NCBI GenBank assembly: GCA_943331345.2
Contig: CALQLF020000025.1
Coordinates: forward strand, 1-37,235
Length of the DNA: 37,235 nt
Source of the DNA: Candidatus Planktophila lacus
GTDB taxonomy: Bacteria > Pseudomonadota > Gammaproteobacteria > Steroidobacterales > Steroidobacteraceae
Direction of reading: 5' to 3'
Below are positions 19,129-28,229 of this stretch, in pieces. Position numbers and translations under genes: made by a program. The first letter of the stretch is position 1; the number at the start of each line of letters is the position of its first letter. The notes under the pieces are model-generated. The model saw only the letters and a program-made list of their open reading frames with translations, ran no database searches and was not told where the DNA came from.

Positions 19129-22100
19129 TTCGCCACTCCTTCGGCCGGTGGCACGGTCTCGCGCAATTCCGCTTCGCTCGCCCCAATCTGCTGCACGGCA
19201 GGCGCATCCCAACTGCCAGTGATGCGGTAGTAGCCGCGGGAAATGCCAGCGAGAGACTCCTTGAATACCTTCGAAAAAACCAGCAAGGCAGCGCCCAACG
19301 CCGGACCACCGGCCAAGGTACCCGCCGCCACAATGGGACCACCGAGGTTGCCAGTGACTTTCACCGTCTGGTCATAGTCGCGATCGCGCAGGCCCGTGCG
19401 ACCCACAATTCCGATCTCCGCGGCTGGGCCCTTCAGCACCAAATTCTTCGTGAACGCGTCACCATCTCGCAGTTCAAAATCGCCCGCCACGCGGTCGAAG
19501 GCCAAGCCCTTGCCGGTGAGGTCGGTGAAGTCGAGGGTAAGCCGCCGCTGTAGCGCGCCCAGACTCATCAGACCCAAAGCACGACCGCCGGCACCAGGCT
19601 CTAGACCGAGCACTTGCCCGTCCTCGGCCTGCACGCCAATACGGCCACCTAACCGTGCCAGAAACTGGGCATCCGGCCCCCCGGGCCAATGCACGTCGAT
19701 CATCGCCGTGCCATGGCGCGCCGCGATCGCTGGAGCCAAAGCGAGTGCCGTCAGCGTTTTCGCCACGTCGGTGCTCTCCACCTGCAGTTGTACTCGAGAC
19801 TCTACGTCGCGACGCGTGCCATGCTCTACCATCGACCAACTGCCAGAACCGAGCGCGTTGAATGAGGGGGCCTTGACCTCGGCGCGTGCCAAGCGCAGCC
19901 CATCGGGCGTGCGCAAGAGGTCGGCGGTGAGTTGGCCCAATTGCCGGTGCTCGAATTCGAAAGACCGGACCGCAAGACGCATCGCAGGCAATTCTCGCGG
20001 GTCAACTTCGCTGGCCGCACCACCACCACGAGCATCGTTAGCCACTAACCGGTCGAGATCCAGTTGCAGACGCCCTGCATGCAGTTCGAACGGCACCAAC
20101 ACCCGGCCACTGATGGCTGGCCCCGCCACATCCACTCGCCAACCTTCCTCACCACCGGACAACTGCACGCTGCTGCTTGGAAAGTCGTACCCCATGAACA
20201 ACAGGTGGTCAGCAATCACATCCGCACCACGCAGCAACTCTTCGATGCGCATGGGATGTGCGCTGACCACAGGACTTTCCGGCAGACGCAGACGAATCCA
20301 ACCGGAAGCATCGAGCGCCGGTGCATGCCCTTCAATCCACAAGCGCGAGGCATCCTTCAAAGTCGCCTCGCCGCCCCCCAAGCGCACCGTGCCACGCGTG
20401 AAGCGCCAGGCTGAACGATGGACCCATTCCATGGCGGCACTGTCGGTGCCCCACTGCAGACGAGTGACCAACCGGGTACCCGGAGGCTGCGGCGCATCAG
20501 CGCCAGCCGACAACGGCGGTTCGTCGCTGATGGCGAGTTCGGCCCGCAGGGGGCGCGCTTCTGCTGCAGGCTTGTCGAAGGGAGCAGGCAAATTCACCGC
20601 TGCGCCGGCAAAGTCGGTCTGTGCATGAAACGTCGCGCGGCCCAAGCGGTCCGGCTTGCCATCCAAGGGCACGCGCCCAAGGAAGCGCCAATCGAAGGCA
20701 CCGGACAACGCCGCCTGCGGCAAGCGCAAGGCTCCAGCCACTTGCTCGCCCTGCGCACGCCCCACGGCCTCAAGTTCGTTCACGACGCCGAGCGCTCCAG
20801 CCTTGCTCGCCGTGAACCGAACGGGCCCGCCGAGCCACTGCGCGGTGATGCCCGTCGTCTCCAACGCTGCGTTATGTACGCGCAGTTCACCCTGCACTTG
20901 CGTGGCGGCCTCATCGAGCCCGGCAAAACGAACCGTGGCGTCCTTGAGCCGTGCACGGACGTCAATATCGGCCCGCTTCAAATCACGCAGCGGAAGATTC
21001 AAGCGGGCACCGTACTGCCCCATCCCCTGTCCATCGAGCCCGTTGAAGAGCGCACCCAGCGTTGGTGCGATCGGTGATGACTGCACCAACCGCAAGGCCT
21101 GCCCCAGATCGCCGTGGGCGCTACCAGCGACAGTCAGCAGGCCTTCCCGAAGGTCTGGAATACCGCCACCGCCACTGTCAATCGCCAGTCCACCTACGGT
21201 GCCGCTGTACAGCCGCGTGTCCACGCCGAGGCTACTCAGATCCACATCGGCCACCAGGTTCTCGAGATCAGCCCAGCCGTTCGCATAGTGAAGCCGCGCG
21301 CCAGCCGTTCGCACCTTCACGCGGAACTCGCCGCCGCCGTAGCGGAAAGGGAAACACCGCATACGCCCGGCATAGTCGATGGTTCCCTCGGTAACCTGCC
21401 CACTGACGAAAGCGGCATCGAGCCAGGCCAGAGTAGGCGCCGGCAGATGGGTTGCAGAGAGAAAGCGCGTCGTGGAACGCATGTCCACCTCATGCACAGC
21501 AGCATGCAAGGCCAGTACGGGTGAAGAACCGTCCTTCGGCAGCCACAGGCGCGCGCTGGCCTCGCCGTGCCCATCCGCGCGCCGGACCGCGAAATCGTCT
21601 GCCTGAATACGCAGACCGTCCGGGTCATACCGCCAACCCAAACGCCCTGCCTGCAGTTCCGTGCCTTCAGGAAGACGCAAGTGCTGCGGCATAAGCAAAT
21701 GGAGTTGCGGTGAACGCAACTGAATCTCACCGGCACTAGCAGTCCCGTGGAAGCGGCCATCAATACCCACGATTCCCGGGACACGGCCCACGGGACCGAT
21801 ACCGAATTGGAGCAGTTCAGCACCGCCTTCCGGTCGCCAGCTATTGGCCCGCCGCAGGCGCAGGTCCACCTTGCCTATCGCACCTCGCGGCGACAGGTTC
21901 GCCAGACGTTCACGCCAAGCTACTTGCGGCAACAAGCCAGCCAACGGCACCAGCGGCGCGGGGCGCAGTTCGGGGCTCTCTAGATGGACTTCGGCGATGC
22001 CGGCGCTGTCCGTCGTCCAGGCCACCTGAAGGCGACCACCGCGCCATTGCAACCCGCCCGTGACCATGTCGATATCGCGCAGAGAAAGCTGCGTCGTGGC

Positions 22101-23186
22101 GCCACGGCGCTGCAGTTTTCCAGCCATCGCCAAGCGGCCGTACTGCACCCATGCAGGCTGCCGGTCGATCCCTAGCCGCGTCAGGCTGGCTTGGTACGCG
22201 GTAGTCATCACGGGCACGTTCAATACCGCCGTGGCATCGGGCGGGCCCCAACCACAGGACTCCGCCGGCAGAGGCGCATTCGCCAAGACAAATGCTGCAG
22301 ACGTCGCGGGCGCCGGCGACGGCACTACCAAACCCAACGACTCGAAGTGCCATTCGGCCTTTTCAGGCACGCGGCCATGGCCGGCGGCATCCAACGACAG
22401 CGTCACGACACCAGCCCGAGGCAGTTGCCGCTCTCCGGACAGTACAGGCAACCATTCACGCCAACCGGCGACCTGCAGCCCTCCCGCGCGCAACTGCAGT
22501 TGCCAGCCCAACTGGGCGGGCTGATGCAGCGGACCTGCCAACTCCAACTGCGCATCCAGGCGACGCCCAAGTCGCGTCGGCAGATGTACCCCAAAGCCGA
22601 GACTCAACTCGTCGCGGTCACGGACGAGATCGATGTCGACGTCATCGAACTCCATGTGCCGATCGGCGGCGCCGGATAGGCTGCGCCGGTCATTCACCCA
22701 AACCTTGGCATTCGTGATGCGCAGTAGACCCGTTGGGAGACTATCGAACTCAAGATGCGTGCCCTGCCCACCAGCGGCAGGCTGCCCCACCACGCGCAGA
22801 CCGGCATCGGTCCATTCGACACCAAGCGCCGGCCCATCCAAGGTCACTCGCGCTGCTGCACGGAAAGTGCGCACCATGCGGAACCAGTCAACGCCCACGC
22901 GACCGGCGCGGGCACTCAGCAACTCGCCGCCTTTGCGGTCAAGTACCCGCACTTGACTGAAGGCCAGTTCTGGCCCGAACCAACCCAGCCGCGCGGTCAG
23001 GTCCGCGAAGCGCCACTGTAGGCCGGTGACCTGCTCCACCCGCGTCACGAGATCGCTAGCGAGTGTGGGCGAACGCTGGAGCCAAAGCGCGAGCGCCCCC
23101 ACCGCCACAGCCGCGAGCACCACCAAGGCGGCTAGCGCAAGGGCAGCTCGACGCAACCAGCGGCGAAGGGGTGGGAGGTCTGACAT
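19125..23186 (-). CDS. yhdP: YhdP family AsmA-like intermembrane lipid-transport protein
   Basis: YhdP is one of the AsmA-like proteins (with TamB and YdbH) thought to carry phospholipids between inner and outer membranes. The 1353-residue product has one N-terminal membrane helix (about 13-34), then a very long beta-rich periplasmic region. The C-terminal part is the recognisable conserved portion (MIDVHWPGG, LEPGAGGRALGLMSLGALQRRLTLDFTDLTGKGLAFD and GNLGGPIVAAGTLAGGPALGAALLVFSKVFKESLAG). It is slightly longer than the E. coli protein. It lies 6 nt after rng and is coupled to nit. Confidence 0.94.
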   Translation of the reverse strand: MSDLPPLRRWLRRAALALAALVVLAAVAVGALALWLQRSPTLASDLVTRVEQVTGLQWRFADLTARLGWFGPELAFSQVRVLDRKGGELLSARAGRVGVDWFRMVRTFRAAARVTLDGPALGVEWTDAGLRVVGQPAAGGQGTHLEFDSLPTGLLRITNAKVWVNDRRSLSGAADRHMEFDDVDIDLVRDRDELSLGFGVHLPTRLGRRLDAQLELAGPLHQPAQLGWQLQLRAGGLQVAGWREWLPVLSGERQLPRAGVVTLSLDAAGHGRVPEKAEWHFESLGLVVPSPAPATSAAFVLANAPLPAESCGWGPPDATAVLNVPVMTTAYQASLTRLGIDRQPAWVQYGRLAMAGKLQRRGATTQLSLRDIDMVTGGLQWRGGRLQVAWTTDSAGIAEVHLESPELRPAPLVPLAGLLPQVAWRERLANLSPRGAIGKVDLRLRRANSWRPEGGAELLQFGIGPVGRVPGIVGIDGRFHGTASAGEIQLRSPQLHLLMPQHLRLPEGTELQAGRLGWRYDPDGLRIQADDFAVRRADGHGEASARLWLPKDGSSPVLALHAAVHEVDMRSTTRFLSATHLPAPTLAWLDAAFVSGQVTEGTIDYAGRMRCFPFRYGGGEFRVKVRTAGARLHYANGWADLENLVADVDLSSLGVDTRLYSGTVGGLAIDSGGGGIPDLREGLLTVAGSAHGDLGQALRLVQSSPIAPTLGALFNGLDGQGMGQYGARLNLPLRDLKRADIDVRARLKDATVRFAGLDEAATQVQGELRVHNAALETTGITAQWLGGPVRFTASKAGALGVVNELEAVGRAQGEQVAGALRLPQAALSGAFDWRFLGRVPLDGKPDRLGRATFHAQTDFAGAAVNLPAPFDKPAAEARPLRAELAISDEPPLSAGADAPQPPGTRLVTRLQWGTDSAAMEWVHRSAWRFTRGTVRLGGGEATLKDASRLWIEGHAPALDASGWIRLRLPESPVVSAHPMRIEELLRGADVIADHLLFMGYDFPSSSVQLSGGEEGWRVDVAGPAISGRVLVPFELHAGRLQLDLDRLVANDARGGGAASEVDPRELPAMRLAVRSFEFEHRQLGQLTADLLRTPDGLRLARAEVKAPSFNALGSGSWSMVEHGTRRDVESRVQLQVESTDVAKTLTALALAPAIAARHGTAMIDVHWPGGPDAQFLARLGGRIGVQAEDGQVLGLEPGAGGRALGLMSLGALQRRLTLDFTDLTGKGLAFDRVAGDFELRDGDAFTKNLVLKGPAAEIGIVGRTGLRDRDYDQTVKVTGNLGGPIVAAGTLAGGPALGAALLVFSKVFKESLAGISRGYYRITGSWDAPAVQQIGASEAELRETVPPAEGVAK

Positions 23187-23192
23187 GGAGCC

Positions 23193-24659
23193 CTAGAGGA
23201 GCACCACGTCGAACTGGTCCTGCGTATACAGCGCTTCGGTCTGAAGTCGGATGGGGCGACCGATAGCCACCTCCAACTCAGCCATGGCGCCAGACTCCTC
23301 GTCCAGCAACAGCTCGATGACATCCTGGTGGGCCAACACCATGAGTTCACGCACCTCGAACTGACGCGACTGTCGCACCAGTTCGCGAAAGACCTCGTAA
23401 GACACAGTCTCCGGGGTTTTGACGTAACGTCGACCAGCGCAAGTAGGGCAAGGCCGGCACAGCAGGTGTTCCAAACTTTCGCGCGTGCGCTTGCGGGTCA
23501 TCTCCACCAGACCCAGCGGCGAAACGCTACTGATGTGCGTCTTGGCATGGTCGGCAACCAGGGCGCGCTCCAGCGCCTGCAGCACCTGGCGACGATGGTC
23601 TTCGGTCTGCATGTCGATGAAGTCGATGATGATGATGCCACCGAGGTTCCGCAGCCGCAGTTGCCGCGCGATGGCGACCGCCGCTTCGAGATTGGTACGG
23701 AATATGGTGTCTTCCAGCGTGCGGTGACCGACGAAAGCGCCGGTATTCACATCAATCGTCGTCATCGCCTCCGTCTGGTCAATCATCAGGTAGCCACCCG
23801 ACTTCAGCGGTACCTTGCGATCCAGCGCTTTTTCGATTTCTTCTTCCACGCCGTGAAGGTCAAAGATGGGGCGCTTGCCAGCGTATTGCTCAATCTTGGC
23901 AGCGCTCTCGGGCATGAAGGTGTTCGCGAAGTCGGCCATTTCGGCAAAGGCCGTCGGCGCATCGACCAGCACACGGTCAACGCCATGCCCCAGCAAGTCA
24001 CGCAAGATGCGCTGGTGCAGTGGCAAGTCTTCATGCACCAGTTCACCAGCCGTGGCTCGCAAGGCCTTTTGCCGCACCACTTCCCATAGTCGCTGCAGGA
24101 ACAGCATATCCGCCCGCAAAGCCTCCAGAGGTGCGCCTTCGGCTGCGGTGCGGACGATATATCCCCCCGTGCCGACATGACCAAGGCTTACCACCTCGCG
24201 CAAGCGGTTGCGCTCTGCCTCATCCTCGATGCGTGAAGAGACGCCAGTACCGTGGCCTTTGGGCATGTAGACGAGATAGCGGGACGGCAACGTAATGAAT
24301 GTAGTGAGGCGCGCGCCTTTGGTCCCCAACGGGTCCTTCAGCACTTGCACTGGCAAGTCGTCGCCTTCGTTCACGAGGTCGCGGATGTTCTCAGTCCGCG
24401 GCGCCACTGCTGCGGTATCGCCATCAATCTCCGGTTGCGCGATATCGGAGACGTGCAGGAAGGCCGTACGTTCGAGGCCGATGTCGATGAACGCAGCTTG
24501 CATGCCGGGCAGTGTGCGTGACACGCGACCCTTGTAGATGTTGCTGGTGATGCCGCGACGGTTCGTACGTTCGACGTACACCTCCTGCAGCACACCGTTT
24601 TCCACCACGGCCGCGCGCGTCTCGCGCGGCGTGACGTTGACTAAAATCTCGGCAGTCAT
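23193..24659 (-). CDS. rng: Ribonuclease G
   Basis: RNase G is an endoribonuclease of the RNase E/G family that matures the 16S rRNA 5' end and degrades some mRNAs. The 488-residue product has an S1 domain (about 36-110). The catalytic Mg-binding Asp303 (TIDVNTG) and Asp346 (IIIIDFIDM) fall at the same numbers as in E. coli RNase E. The Zn-link motif CPTC is at 404-407. It lacks the long C-terminal scaffold of RNase E, so it is RNase G. It overlaps maf by 4 nt. Confidence 0.97.
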   Translation of the reverse strand: MTAEILVNVTPRETRAAVVENGVLQEVYVERTNRRGITSNIYKGRVSRTLPGMQAAFIDIGLERTAFLHVSDIAQPEIDGDTAAVAPRTENIRDLVNEGDDLPVQVLKDPLGTKGARLTTFITLPSRYLVYMPKGHGTGVSSRIEDEAERNRLREVVSLGHVGTGGYIVRTAAEGAPLEALRADMLFLQRLWEVVRQKALRATAGELVHEDLPLHQRILRDLLGHGVDRVLVDAPTAFAEMADFANTFMPESAAKIEQYAGKRPIFDLHGVEEEIEKALDRKVPLKSGGYLMIDQTEAMTTIDVNTGAFVGHRTLEDTIFRTNLEAAVAIARQLRLRNLGGIIIIDFIDMQTEDHRRQVLQALERALVADHAKTHISSVSPLGLVEMTRKRTRESLEHLLCRPCPTCAGRRYVKTPETVSYEVFRELVRQSRQFEVRELMVLAHQDVIELLLDEESGAMAELEVAIGRPIRLQTEALYTQDQFDVVLL

Positions 24660-25264
24660 GGCATGGCTTCCCGCGGCATAGACAAGGCCGTGGACACACC
24701 CGCGGCCTGCAGCAACTGTGCTGTTTCGTACAAGGGCAAGCCCATCACTCCCGAATAACTGCCTTGCAGCCGGCTGACAAACATGGCGCCAAGCCCCTGG
24801 ATGCCATAGCCGCCCGCCTTGTCGGCCGGCTCACCGGTGTCCCAGTAGCGTTCTATCTCGTCGCGCTTCAAGGGACGGAACGTAACCTCACTGGTGCACA
24901 GTGCGGTGCGCAGCCCTGCCGCAGAGCGCAGCGCCACGGCGGTAAGCACCTCGTGCGAACGCGACGCCAACCGCGACAGCATGAGCACGAGAGCGGCCTT
25001 GTCGGCAGGCTTGCCAAGAATATCCGCGCCGCACACCACGCTAGTGTCCGCCGCCAGCACGGGGCAACGCCCACCACTGGCGGCCCAGACGGCCTCCGCC
25101 TTGCCACGCGCCAAGCGCAACACGTAGTCCGCAGGAACTTCGCCAGACCGAACGGTCTCGTCGATATCCGCTGGCCACACTTCCGGAGTGACACCAATCT
25201 GCGCCAGGAGTTCACGCCGGCGGGGCGACGCGGAAGCCAACAGCAAAACAGGGGGATGAGGCAT
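24656..25264 (-). CDS. maf: Maf family nucleotide pyrophosphatase
   Basis: Maf proteins hydrolyse dTTP, UTP and modified nucleoside triphosphates. The product has the N-terminal signature LLLASASPRRRELLAQIG, the catalytic ADTSVVCGADILGKPAD and YWDTGEPADKAGGYGIQGLG. The last two fit the YhdE (dTTP/UTP) subgroup. The start chosen is ATG 25264 (202 residues). A TTG at 25279, one base behind rlmH, would add five residues. It is coupled to rng through ATGA. The order maf-rng-yhdP-tldD is well conserved. Confidence 0.95.
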   Translation of the reverse strand: MPHPPVLLLASASPRRRELLAQIGVTPEVWPADIDETVRSGEVPADYVLRLARGKAEAVWAASGGRCPVLAADTSVVCGADILGKPADKAALVLMLSRLASRSHEVLTAVALRSAAGLRTALCTSEVTFRPLKRDEIERYWDTGEPADKAGGYGIQGLGAMFVSRLQGSYSGVMGLPLYETAQLLQAAGVSTALSMPREAMP

Positions 25265-25280
25265 TTCCGTTTCCGTCAAT

Positions 25281-25766
25281 TCACAAGCCGGAAGGCGAAC
25301 CGGCGCGGTGGTAAGGGTGGCCCTTCAGGAGACTGAAGGCACGATACAGGGCCTCGGCAAGCACCACGCGGGCCAAACCGTGCGGCAAGGTCAATGTCGA
25401 CAAGGACCAGGTAGCGTCAGCGCGCTGCGTACAGGCAGGGTCGAGTCCGTCCGGTCCCCCGATGAGAAACGCGAGGTCCCGTCCGTCCTGAAGACGCGCA
25501 GCCAGCCAGCGCGACAGCGCTTCCGTGGTGTGCGCCTTCCCACCCACTTCCAGCGCGACCACGAACATGCCAGGGTCCAGCGCCGCCAACATGCGACGCC
25601 CCTCCTCGGCGCGAGCGCGGGCAACGTCGTTCCCATGCCGTTGGGTCACGGGAATTTCCCGCAACTCCATTTTCAGTTCGCCTGTCAGGCGACCGGCATA
25701 GTCGGTGAACGCTTCGTCGATCCAGCGGGGCAGCCGCGTGCCTGCCGCCAGTACGCGCGCGCGCAC
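25281..25766 (-). CDS. rlmH: 23S rRNA pseudouridine-1915 N3-methyltransferase RlmH
   Basis: RlmH is a SPOUT-class methyltransferase that modifies pseudouridine 1915 in helix 69 of 23S rRNA on 70S ribosomes. The 161-residue product has VVALEVGGKAHTTEALSRWLA, the SAM-binding knot FLIGGPDGLDPA and the C-terminal SLSTLTLPHGLARVVLAEALYRAFSLLKGHPYHR. These are all standard. The start is GTG at 25766. It follows rsfS by 7 nt, the same order as in E. coli (rsfS-rlmH). Confidence 0.97.
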   Translation of the reverse strand: MRARVLAAGTRLPRWIDEAFTDYAGRLTGELKMELREIPVTQRHGNDVARARAEEGRRMLAALDPGMFVVALEVGGKAHTTEALSRWLAARLQDGRDLAFLIGGPDGLDPACTQRADATWSLSTLTLPHGLARVVLAEALYRAFSLLKGHPYHRAGSPSGL

Positions 25767-25773
25767 TAGCGAA

Positions 25774-26421
25774 CTAGGACCGCGACTTGACGGCTTGCGG
25801 AGCCGCCGCCGGCGCTTCCCAGAGTTTCTCGATGGCGTAGAACTCGCGGACGGCCGGCAACATCACATGCACGATGACCTCATGCAGGTCCACCAGAACC
25901 CACTCGCCAGTACGCTCGCCTTCGACGCCATAAGGAGGATGGCCCGCCTTCTTGGCAGCGATGACCACATTCGCCGCCAGCGACTTCACGTGGCGATCGG
26001 AAGTGCCCGAAGCAATGATGAGCGTGTCCGCCACATCCATGCGACCACGCACGTCGATGACGCGCAGTTGCTGCGCCTTCATGTCCTCAAGCGCACCTAC
26101 CGCCAGCTTGGTGACGACAGCCAAACGGTCAGGAGCCTTCGCCGAAGCCTTCGGCGCCTTAGCACGCGCCGGCTTGCCATCCGGCGAAGGGCTGGCCACT
26201 TTGGGAGCGGCCTTCTTGCGGGCCACCTTCACTGGCGGCTTGGCCGAAGACTTCGCAGGCGCTTTCGCTTTCGTGGCAGCGGGCTTGGCCGGAGACTTGG
26301 CCAGAGACTTGGGCGGAGACTTGGCCAAGGACTTGGCCGGAGCCTTCGCCGCCGTTTTGGCCGGAGCCTTGGCAGCGCTCTTCGCCTTGGCGCCAGCGGT
26401 CTTTGCAGTGATGTTGGTCAT
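25774..26421 (-). CDS. rsfS: Ribosomal silencing factor RsfS with a long Lys/Ala/Pro-rich N-terminal tail
   Basis: RsfS binds uL14 and blocks 50S-30S joining under nutrient limitation. The normal domain fills about residues 98-205 (DRLAVVTKLAVGALEDMKAQQ, VADTLIIASGTSDRHVKSLA, YGVEGERTGEWVLVDLHEVIVHVM and FYAIEKLW). It is preceded by about 97 residues of low-complexity sequence built from AKAPAK, SLAKSPPK and similar units, about a quarter lysine. This tail resembles histone H1-like tails and makes the protein almost twice the usual length. The start at 26421 overlaps nadD by 4 nt (ATGA), which supports the tail being translated. Its role is unknown; nucleic-acid or rRNA binding is a guess from charge. 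Confidence 0.93.
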   Translation of the reverse strand: MTNITAKTAGAKAKSAAKAPAKTAAKAPAKSLAKSPPKSLAKSPAKPAATKAKAPAKSSAKPPVKVARKKAAPKVASPSPDGKPARAKAPKASAKAPDRLAVVTKLAVGALEDMKAQQLRVIDVRGRMDVADTLIIASGTSDRHVKSLAANVVIAAKKAGHPPYGVEGERTGEWVLVDLHEVIVHVMLPAVREFYAIEKLWEAPAAAPQAVKSRS

Positions 26422-27116
26422 CCGTTTCCTCGAGGATTTTTTGAAATGAATTCGTTCGCCTGCGCCCGACGCTGTGCCGCGGCAGCATAGAAACCAGAGC
26501 CGACGAGCACATCGCGTACCGCGTCAGGCATCAGAAACCGCGGATCGCCGCCGGCGGCCAGCAGGGCACGCATGTCGGTCGAGGAGATCTCCAGCTGCGT
26601 CACGGCATGGACAAGGATACGTCCTGCAGGCGCCGCGTGCAGGTCTGCCGCCTTCGCAGCGCCGCGTTCGGCCAGCAATTGCCCCAAAGGCCCGTCGACT
26701 GGGGCCTCCCAGCCTGGGCGGTGCGCTACCACGAGATGGGACAACTCAAGCAGGCGCTGCCACTGATGCCAGCGCGGCAACCCGAGAAACGCGTCCATGC
26801 CCACGACCAGGCACAACGGGCGCTCCCCCAGTTCGGCACGCAGTTCGGCGAGCGTTTCCACGGTGTAAGAAGGCGTGGCCTTGTGGACCTCCCGGGCATC
26901 CACCGTAAAGCGGTCTATACCGGCGACCGCCGCCTGCACCATGGCCAGCCGCAAGGCCGCTGGCGCAAACGTTCCATCGCGATGTGGCGGATTGCCGGCA
27001 GGCAGGAAACGCATTTCCGCAAGGCCCAGCACCCGCAGCACCTCATACGCCGTGCGCAGGTGCCCATAGTGAATGGGGTCGAAGGTGCCGCCAAAAATAC
27101 CTACCGGTTCAAGCAC
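26418..27116 (-). CDS. nadD: Nicotinate-nucleotide adenylyltransferase NadD
   Basis: NadD adenylates nicotinate mononucleotide in NAD synthesis. The 232-residue product has the nucleotidyltransferase signature GIFGGTFDPIHYGHL (about 7-21), LVVGMDAFLGLPRWHQW and the late ISSTDMRALLAAG (the ISSTxIR-type motif). The start is GTG at 27116, overlapping holA by 8 nt. The order holA-nadD-rsfS-rlmH matches E. coli, without the inserted phosphatase gene. Confidence 0.97.
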   Translation of the reverse strand: MLEPVGIFGGTFDPIHYGHLRTAYEVLRVLGLAEMRFLPAGNPPHRDGTFAPAALRLAMVQAAVAGIDRFTVDAREVHKATPSYTVETLAELRAELGERPLCLVVGMDAFLGLPRWHQWQRLLELSHLVVAHRPGWEAPVDGPLGQLLAERGAAKAADLHAAPAGRILVHAVTQLEISSTDMRALLAAGGDPRFLMPDAVRDVLVGSGFYAAAAQRRAQANEFISKNPRGNG

Positions 27117-28170
27117 CGCCGGTACTCCGCAATCCCGTGGCTACCGGCAAACTGATGGGGGCACCCGCCAACGCAGCGGTCAACTGCGCAAATGCGCCCC
27201 AAGCATCACCGGGACGCACGCCTTTGACGATCAGATCGGTCTGGCCGGCAAACTGCAGCATCTGATAGAGACGCGCCCGTTCACGGCCCAGCCGCCTTGC
27301 GGCCTGTGCCAGCGCGCGCTGCCGCCGCGGCCCGCCGCGCCAAGTGCGCATGGGGCCACCACGATCGCCATTGGGGTTGAACTGCAACACTGCACGAACT
27401 TCCTCGGCCAGCGTCCACAGCACCAAGGTGGGCTCCTCTCCTTCACCGCGCAGCCCTTCCAGTACCCGCAAGGCACGCTCGGGTTCGCCAGCCAAGGCCG
27501 CTTCGCCCAATTGCAGCAAGGTGAAGCGGGCGCTGCGCGCCACGGACTCGGCCACAGCGTCGACCGACAGGGATTGCGGCGCGGCGGGGGTCGCCCCGAG
27601 CACCAACGCCAAGCGGGCAATTTCCTGATGGGCCGACACGAGATTGCCCTCGCAGCGCTCCGCCAACAGTTCGGCAGCGCCCTCTTCGGGCTCCAGACCT
27701 TGGCGCACCAAGCGCTGCGCAATCCACGCCGGCAGTTTTTCCACCGCGACTTGTTCGATTTCGACGAACACCGCGGAATCGTCGAATGCCTTGACCCACG
27801 CCGCCTTGCGCTCGGCCCAATCGAGGCCGCCCGTGATGACGAGGATGAGAAAGTCCGGCGTCGGCTTGGCCGCCAACTGCGCGAGAATTTTCGAGCCTTC
27901 CACGCCCGGCTTGGGGCTAGGCAGGCGAATCTCGAGAATCCGGCGGTCCGCGAAGAGCGACATCGCCTGCGTTTCCTGCAGGATGGCGCCCCAATCGAAA
28001 CCCCGCTCGACCACGAACACGTCGCGACCAGTGAAACCTTGCGCGCGCGCAGCCGCCCGGATGGCATCCGTGGATTCTTCCACCAACAAGGGCTCGCCGC
28101 CCGCCACCAAATAGGCGTGGCCGAGGGAACGCTGCAGGTCGCGGCCAAGGGCTTCTGGAGGCAAACGCAT
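27109..28170 (-). CDS. holA: DNA polymerase III delta subunit HolA
   Basis: The delta subunit opens the beta clamp during clamp loading. The 353-residue product has the expected length and family character: HAYLVAGGEPLLVEESTDAIR at the N terminus, followed by MSLFADRRILEIRLP (the clamp-wrench-containing region) and LVIITGGLDWAERKAAW-type Walker-B-like segment (degenerate, as in all delta subunits). A helical collar domain ends the protein. It heads the long minus-strand run to tldD. In many relatives lptE and leuS lie upstream; here the zinc island begins instead, 59 nt away. Confidence 0.95.
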   Translation of the reverse strand: MRLPPEALGRDLQRSLGHAYLVAGGEPLLVEESTDAIRAAARAQGFTGRDVFVVERGFDWGAILQETQAMSLFADRRILEIRLPSPKPGVEGSKILAQLAAKPTPDFLILVITGGLDWAERKAAWVKAFDDSAVFVEIEQVAVEKLPAWIAQRLVRQGLEPEEGAAELLAERCEGNLVSAHQEIARLALVLGATPAAPQSLSVDAVAESVARSARFTLLQLGEAALAGEPERALRVLEGLRGEGEEPTLVLWTLAEEVRAVLQFNPNGDRGGPMRTWRGGPRRQRALAQAARRLGRERARLYQMLQFAGQTDLIVKGVRPGDAWGAFAQLTAALAGAPISLPVATGLRSTGGA

Positions 28171-28214
28171 GGCGACAGTTTGCCATCCCCGGGGCGATTC
28201 GTGCCGTGAAAAAA

Positions 28215-28229
28215 TGTTATGTTGTAACT
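28215..28229. promoter_or_regulatory. Zur box candidate over the zinc-operon promoter
   Basis: The 15-mer TGTTATGTTGTAACT contains the perfect inverted repeat GTTA-N5-TAAC. It agrees at 11 of 15 positions with the Zur-box core TGTTATAATATAACA as I recall it. It overlaps the predicted -10 (TATGTT, 28218-28223) and ends immediately before the GTG at 28230. Bound Zur would therefore block RNA polymerase. The box faces holA too, but the -10 on that side is weak. The downstream genes and the Zur homologue at 34660 support the assignment. Confidence 0.65.

Noticed and set aside
27073-28209. Plus-strand open frame of 378 codons opposite holA and nadD
   Set aside because: Antisense shadow; Gln/Arg/His-rich with no domain pattern.
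28206-28229. Upstream GTG start adding KKCYVVT to the small zinc-island peptide
   Set aside because: It would place the -10 and the Zur-like palindrome inside the coding sequence; the GTG at 28230 fits the promoter and the signal segment better.
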